A DNA stretch of 46,280 bases from Alphaproteobacteria bacterium (GTDB taxonomy: Bacteria > Pseudomonadota > Alphaproteobacteria > JAJFFI01), in contig JASJBI010000006.1 in the NCBI GenBank assembly GCA_030066595.1, positions 1 to 46,280 on the forward strand, in the 5' to 3' direction. The translations under genes and the position numbers were made by a program. The notes beneath the pieces were generated by a model. It saw nothing but the letters and a program-made list of their open reading frames with translations. It was not told the DNA's origin and searched no databases. The first letter of the stretch is position 1; every line of letters begins with the position of its first letter. Of this stretch, positions 42,912 to 46,280 are shown piece by piece.

Positions 42912-43988
42912 ATGACGAATAGGGCCGAGGCGATGGACAAGAGCAACCGCGGCTACTTTTTCGAGGACTTTTCCCCGGGTCAGACGCTGTTCCACGCCAC
43001 GCCGCGGACGGTGACGGCGGGGGATTTGGCTCTCTATGCGGCGCTATACGGCAGCCGATTCCCGGTCACCTCATCGACAGCGTTTGCCGCGGCCATCGGG
43101 CATCCGGACGCACCGATCGACGACCTTCTGGTCTTCCACGTCGTGTTCGGCAAGACGGTTCCCGACATCTCGCTCAACGCGGTGGCCAATCTCGGCTATG
43201 CCGACGTTCGCTTCGGCACGCCGGTCTATCCGGGCGACACCCTGCGCGCGTCTTCCGAGGTGATCGGCCTGCGGGAAAACAGCAACGGCAGGACCGGCAC
43301 GGTGTATGTGCGTTCAAGCGGGACGAACCAGCGCGGGGAAACCGTGCTGGACTATGTGCGCTGGGTGATGGTGCGCAAGCGCGATCCGGCCGCGCCGGCG
43401 CCCGAGCCCATGGTGCCGGACCTGGCGGATTCGGTGGCGGCCGAGTCCCTCAGCCTGCCGTCCGGCCTGGATCTGTCCGCCTACGATACCGAACTGGCTG
43501 GTGCGCCATACCTGTGGGACGACTATGCGCCGGGCGAGCGGATCGACCACATCGATGGCGTCACGATCGAGGAATCCGAGCATATGATGGCCACACGGCT
43601 GTACCAGAACACGGCCCGGGTCCACTTCAATCAGCACGTCGAGAAGGACGGGCGGTTCGGCCGCCGCATCGTCTATGGTGGGCATGTGATCAGCCTCGCC
43701 CGGGCCCTCTCGTTCAACGGCCTGGCCAACGCGTTTTCGATTGCCGCCATCAACGGCGGCCGCCATGTCGCGCCCAGCTTCGCGGGCGACACCATCTACG
43801 CCTGGTCCGAGGTCCTCGACAAGGCCGAGCTTCCCGGCCGGGAGGATGCCGGCGCGCTGCGCCTGCGCACGGCCGCGACCAAGGACCAGAACTGCGCGGC
43901 CTTCCCGCTCAAGGACCAGGAGGGCAACCACCTGCCGTCCGTGGTGCTGGATCTCGACTACTGGGTGCTGTTGCCTCGGAAGGTATAG
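42912..43988 (+). CDS. mch: Mesaconyl-CoA hydratase (double hot-dog MaoC family)
   Basis: The 358-residue protein matches remembered mesaconyl-CoA (2-methylfumaryl-CoA) hydratases of the ethylmalonyl-CoA pathway. Motifs are YFFEDFSPGQTLFHATPRTVT, ALYAALYGSRF, IDDLLVFHVVFGKTVPDISLNAVANLGYAD, PVYPGDTLRA and LDYVRWVMVRKRDP. It has two hot-dog halves, the second starting near YLWDDYAPGER. It hydrates mesaconyl-CoA to beta-methylmalyl-CoA. The first ATG at 42912 follows 'GAGGAACGGCAGGC'; an internal ATG at 42933 is a viable alternative. Pathway partner mcl2 is 800 bases upstream. Confidence 0.9.
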   Translation: MTNRAEAMDKSNRGYFFEDFSPGQTLFHATPRTVTAGDLALYAALYGSRFPVTSSTAFAAAIGHPDAPIDDLLVFHVVFGKTVPDISLNAVANLGYADVRFGTPVYPGDTLRASSEVIGLRENSNGRTGTVYVRSSGTNQRGETVLDYVRWVMVRKRDPAAPAPEPMVPDLADSVAAESLSLPSGLDLSAYDTELAGAPYLWDDYAPGERIDHIDGVTIEESEHMMATRLYQNTARVHFNQHVEKDGRFGRRIVYGGHVISLARALSFNGLANAFSIAAINGGRHVAPSFAGDTIYAWSEVLDKAELPGREDAGALRLRTAATKDQNCAAFPLKDQEGNHLPSVVLDLDYWVLLPRKV

Positions 43989-43999
43989 ACAGGTCTGTC

Positions 44000-44027
44000 A
44001 AAAAAAACGCCCGCGGGGGGGCGGGCG
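44000..44027 (-). terminator. Intrinsic terminator, minus strand
   Basis: Read on the minus strand, CGCCCGC-(C)6-GCGGGCG forms a seven-pair stem (44027-44021 with 44014-44008) followed by eight T (44007-44000). The plus strand has no T-run after the hairpin, so the element ends leftward transcription. It lies about 350 bases beyond the anti-sigma stop codon. Confidence 0.85.
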
Positions 44028-44377
44028 TAGTGGAGACAGGGAGGTCTCTATCGAGACCATCCAGGGGATTGGGAACGGCGCATTAGCCCCATTGCGACGG
44101 ATACATGTGCATCCTGCTTTTTCTTCCTGCGATTCGCCCAAAGGACGACCGAGCTTCGTCCGCTCGCGAACCCGCTAAGTTATTGGTCCGCCGCCCGTCT
44201 CGGTCGAGGTCGCGTTCCCATTCTCTTGGCTCGTCCGGGTGTACGGGAGGACCAACCATGCACCCCCTGCGGACAATACGCCAAGCAGGTACCGCGCCTC
44301 GACCCTATAGACTGCCGTCGCGAGAAATTATTCCGCAATTACAGGAAGAAAATTCGATTCCGATCGGACGCGAAGGC
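44028..44377 (-). ncRNA. Candidate structured non-coding RNA downstream of the anti-sigma gene
   Basis: This 350-base stretch holds no credible long reading frame, yet transcription appears to run through it to the terminator at 44000. A nested long hairpin is visible: 44202-44214 pairs with 44293-44304 (12 pairs, one bulge), 44225-44230 with 44280-44285, 44233-44236 with 44271-44274, 44237-44241 with 44261-44265, around a 19-base loop. Nearer the terminator a small hairpin, GGTCTC-TATC-GAGACC, is at 44043-44058. The layout (closing stem, internal bubble, apical stem) resembles 6S RNA, but I see no sequence match. Alternatives are a long 3' UTR or a short peptide gene (see findings). Confidence 0.4.
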
Positions 44378-45547
44378 TCACGATTCTTTCTGCTGCTCTT
44401 CGGCGGCCGGTGCCGCGGGCACCGGTGCCGGCATGGGCTCTGCCTTCGGTTCCGGTTCGGCTGACGGGGCCTGCTTGCCGTGTCCGAGCCCGGCATCGGG
44501 TTCGGCACCGGCCGGCGAGGTGCCGTCCTCCGCGCCGGCGCCTGAGGCGGCCGGCTTCACCGCGGCATCCGTCCCGGTATCGACGGCCGGGACCGGCGCG
44601 CTCAAGGCTGGAGCTGGAGACTTGGCCTCGGCCTTGGGTGTCGACGCCGATGCGGGGTCCTGGGTCGGCTCGGCAGCAACGGACCTCTTCGCGGCCTTCG
44701 CGGGTTGGTCGGACGCGGGCCCGGCCGCCTCTTTCACGCTTTCCTGTGCCGCGCTCAAACCCTTGCTGATCAACTGCGCGATCTGCAGGAGCTTGTCCTT
44801 GTCCAGCTCGCCGATCAGGCTGTAGGCGAAGTTCGCGTTCTGCCAGTAGAACAGGGCGTTGCTGCCTTCCTGGACGAAGGTGAACCGGGTCTGGCGTTTG
44901 TTCTGGCTGGCGCTGATATAGAGTGTGACCGGCACGCCTTCCTTGTCGCGATACAGCAGCTGCGCCGCCGGGCCATTGGCCGTGGGCAGAATTCGGCCCC
45001 GCACGAAGGAAAACCCGAAGCTCTCGAGATTGGGCTCGCGCAAGGGTGCTCCGGTGACGCGTTGCGACAACCAGGCGACCACGTTGAAGTCCCCCGTTTC
45101 GCCCTGTGCCGGGGCAATTCCGCTGCGGCCGGCGTAGAGGAGATGCGCTTCGGCCGCTTCCTTGGTGAACGCCACCAGCGGGTCCGTCCGCGGCTCGTAG
45201 TTCTGATAGCCCCAGTACCCTGCGACCCAGGCGAGCGCCAGCACCGTAACCGAGCCCAGAAGGCGGGCCGTCTTGCGCACGGCCCGTTGCCGGCGCAATG
45301 CGCCGCCGAGCTGGATCTGCAGGTATTGCAGGCTGGGCGGGATCGGTTCGTGCCGATGGGCGTCGAACAGGGCATGGAGTCGGATGTTTTGAGCCCGATA
45401 ATCCTCGACCCTCCGAGCTTCCGCCGGGTGGGCGGCGAGATAGGCTTCGATTTCGGCCCGACGCTCGGCCTCGAGATGGCCGTCCACATACGCGTGAATA
45501 TCCTCTTCCGCGAGCGTTCCGGGATAGGGATTCGGGTTGGTGTTCAT
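44378..45547 (-). CDS. Membrane anti-sigma factor with long Ala/Pro-rich periplasmic tail
   Basis: The 389-residue protein has an N-terminal anti-sigma domain (EEDIHAYVDGHLEAERRAEIEAYLAAHP, residues about 14-60) without the usual His-Cys-Cys zinc motif. One membrane helix (LLGSVTVLALAWVAGYWGY, about 97-115) and a periplasmic domain (about 120-265) follow. The last 120 residues are Ala, Pro, Glu and Lys rich. It should hold the sigma factor at the membrane until a signal releases it. It starts inside the sigma stop by four bases (ATGA at 45544), so they are coupled. The zinc-free sensor argues against a redox signal. Confidence 0.9.
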   Translation of the reverse strand: MNTNPNPYPGTLAEEDIHAYVDGHLEAERRAEIEAYLAAHPAEARRVEDYRAQNIRLHALFDAHRHEPIPPSLQYLQIQLGGALRRQRAVRKTARLLGSVTVLALAWVAGYWGYQNYEPRTDPLVAFTKEAAEAHLLYAGRSGIAPAQGETGDFNVVAWLSQRVTGAPLREPNLESFGFSFVRGRILPTANGPAAQLLYRDKEGVPVTLYISASQNKRQTRFTFVQEGSNALFYWQNANFAYSLIGELDKDKLLQIAQLISKGLSAAQESVKEAAGPASDQPAKAAKRSVAAEPTQDPASASTPKAEAKSPAPALSAPVPAVDTGTDAAVKPAASGAGAEDGTSPAGAEPDAGLGHGKQAPSAEPEPKAEPMPAPVPAAPAAEEQQKES

Positions 45548-46062
45548 TTGACTCTGCGTAGGTTTCGCACGGTTTCGCCCGCCATGAGCCGGCGCAATGT
45601 CTCGCGACCGCGAAACAGACGAGACATCAGCGTCCCGTGCGGAATGTGAAGGACGTCGGCGGCCTCGCGATACGTCATACCTTCAAGGCCAACCAGCAGA
45701 ATCACGCGCCGCTGCTCCTCGGGCAAGAGGGCCAATGCCCGTTCCAGGTCCCGGAGTTCGAGATTGGCATGCTGCGCATGAGGCGTGGCCAAGCTCACCG
45801 AAACTTCCTCCAGCGAGACCACATTGCCGAACTTCCGCTTCTGCGCCACGCGATCGACGTGGACATTGTGCAAGATCGAAAACAGATAGGCGCGAACATT
45901 TCGAATCTGTCCCCAAAATGACACCCGGGCGATGGCTCGGGTCAAACACTCCTGTACCAGATCGTCTGCTTCCGCGGGGTCCTCGGTCAGTGCTTTGGCG
46001 TATCGGCGCAGGGCAGCGATGTATGTGTGCAAGTTTGAACCGTCATTATGTGACTGCGGCAT
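45544..46062 (-). CDS. ECF-type RNA polymerase sigma factor
   Basis: The 172-residue protein has sigma region 2 (YAKALTEDPAEADDLVQECLTRAI, then FWGQIRNVRAYLFSILHNVHVDRV) and region 4 (LALLPEEQRRVILLVGLEGMTYREAADVLHIPHGTLMSRLFRGRETLR), linked by a variable segment. It redirects RNA polymerase to a small regulon. ATG at 46062 (MPQSHNDG) follows GAGAGAGGA; the frame extends to 46122 but that stretch is hairpin-rich leader. It is translated together with its anti-sigma factor. The target promoters are not known. Confidence 0.95.
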   Translation of the reverse strand: MPQSHNDGSNLHTYIAALRRYAKALTEDPAEADDLVQECLTRAIARVSFWGQIRNVRAYLFSILHNVHVDRVAQKRKFGNVVSLEEVSVSLATPHAQHANLELRDLERALALLPEEQRRVILLVGLEGMTYREAADVLHIPHGTLMSRLFRGRETLRRLMAGETVRNLRRVK

Positions 46063-46078
46063 TCCTCTCTCTCTCCAA

Positions 46079-46147
46079 CCTCCGTGCACCGGAGGCTCAG
46101 CGGCCGGCCGCCCGACCGGCACGCCCTCCCCCTTTTTTGCGTGCCGG
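46079..46147 (-). promoter_or_regulatory. Hairpin-rich leader of the sigma operon
   Basis: Two stems lie between the sigma start and the preceding gene. CCTCCG/CGGAGG (46079-46084 with 46090-46095) is six pairs around TGCAC. CCGGCACGC/GCGTGCCGG (46116-46124 with 46139-46147) is nine pairs around a loop with a T6 run. The second could act as a terminator for the upstream gene, although it is not followed by T on the minus strand. Promoter elements could not be placed. Confidence 0.35.
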
Positions 46148-46190
46148 CTGCGCCATGTGGGGCGCCAGGCCGTATTAGAGGGTCGGGCCG

Positions 46191-46280
46191 CTAGTTCTTG
46201 GACGTCCCCCTAAGTTGCTTCTCGATTTGGGCGAGAATGAGGTTGGCCTCCTTCGCCTTGCCCTGCTGGCAAAGATCCTC
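46191..46280 (-). CDS. 3' end of a minus-strand gene, cut by the window edge
   Basis: Read on the minus strand, 29 codons run without a stop from the window edge to TAG at 46191-46193, giving EDLCQQGKAKEANLILAQIEKQL and a short basic tail. The segment is helical, with alternating Lys/Glu, the look of a protein C terminus rather than a random frame. It has no start codon inside the window, so identity cannot be told. The sigma gene lies 128 bases downstream on the same strand. Confidence 0.55.
   Translation of the reverse strand, partial: EDLCQQGKAKEANLILAQIEKQLRGTSKN

Noticed and set aside
44028..44377. 6S RNA, SRP RNA or tmRNA identity for the structured stretch
   Set aside because: The hairpin layout recalls 6S RNA, but I found no family-specific sequence, and no tag-peptide or SRP core motif. 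I keep it as an unnamed candidate.
1..46280. CRISPR arrays, insertion sequences, prophage genes, tRNA or rRNA genes
   Set aside because: I saw no regular spaced repeats, no transposase or integrase motifs and no tRNA or rRNA signature on either strand.

Overview
The window is about 46 kb of GC-rich chromosome, roughly two-thirds G+C by eye. Gene order and family content point to an alphaproteobacterium, most likely of the Rhodospirillales type. The strongest evidence is a conserved housekeeping framework: dapF-mtaB-ftsY (minus strand), ffh-rpsP-rimM-trmD-rplS, then leuC-leuD-leuB and asd (plus strand). Further support comes from ethylmalonyl-CoA-pathway genes, an (3S)-malyl-CoA thioesterase-like lyase and a mesaconyl-CoA hydratase. 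I saw no rRNA, tRNA, CRISPR array, transposase or phage gene.

Layout. (1) 1-8.6 kb: a Pro/Ala-rich small ORF, a NUDIX hydrolase, a REP-like repeat, then a long minus-strand block (yciB, an EamA transporter, ftsY, mtaB, dapF, a secreted FAD oxidase), and a plus-strand lipoprotein. (2) 8.6-13.26 kb: the SRP/ribosome operon ffh-VOC-rpsP-rimM-trmD-rplS, tightly overlapping and closed by a good terminator. S16 and L19 both carry long low-complexity C-terminal tails. (3) 13.3-22.8 kb, an accessory insertion: two low-GC genes of unknown function, an HxlR regulator with an MFS exporter, a divergent RND efflux pair, and a 530-residue membrane protein I do not recognise. (4) 22.9-26.75 kb: leuC, an RDD membrane protein, leuD and leuB. 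(5) 26.8-34.9 kb, a second accessory insertion: a 57-residue exported peptide with its own promoter and terminator, an oxidoreductase followed by a complete TRAP transporter behind a perfect 16-bp palindrome, then a VOC protein, an acyl-CoA ligase, a thioesterase and a DUF962/Mpo1-like protein. (6) 35.0-41.1 kb: asd, a 29-bp perfect hairpin, an MFS exporter divergent from a LysR regulator, a LysE-type exporter with a beta-propeller protein, and pdxY. (7) 41.2-44.0 kb: the malyl-CoA lyase-family gene, a PA14-domain secreted protein and mesaconyl-CoA hydratase. (8) 44.0-46.28 kb: an ECF sigma factor and its membrane anti-sigma factor. Downstream of the latter is a structured, ORF-poor stretch that ends in an intrinsic terminator on the same strand. 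The last 90 bases hold the 3' end of another minus-strand gene.

How the parts fit. FtsY and Ffh form the co-translational membrane-targeting pathway. S16, RimM, TrmD and L19 serve ribosome assembly and tRNA G37 methylation. DapF and Asd belong to the lysine/diaminopimelate route, and LeuBCD to leucine synthesis. The accessory parts are mostly transport with a local regulator: HxlR with MFS and RND, LysR with MFS, and a GntR-like operator with TRAP. The least explained elements are the 530-residue protein, the low-GC gene pair, the candidate structured RNA downstream of the anti-sigma gene, and the 29-bp hairpin.
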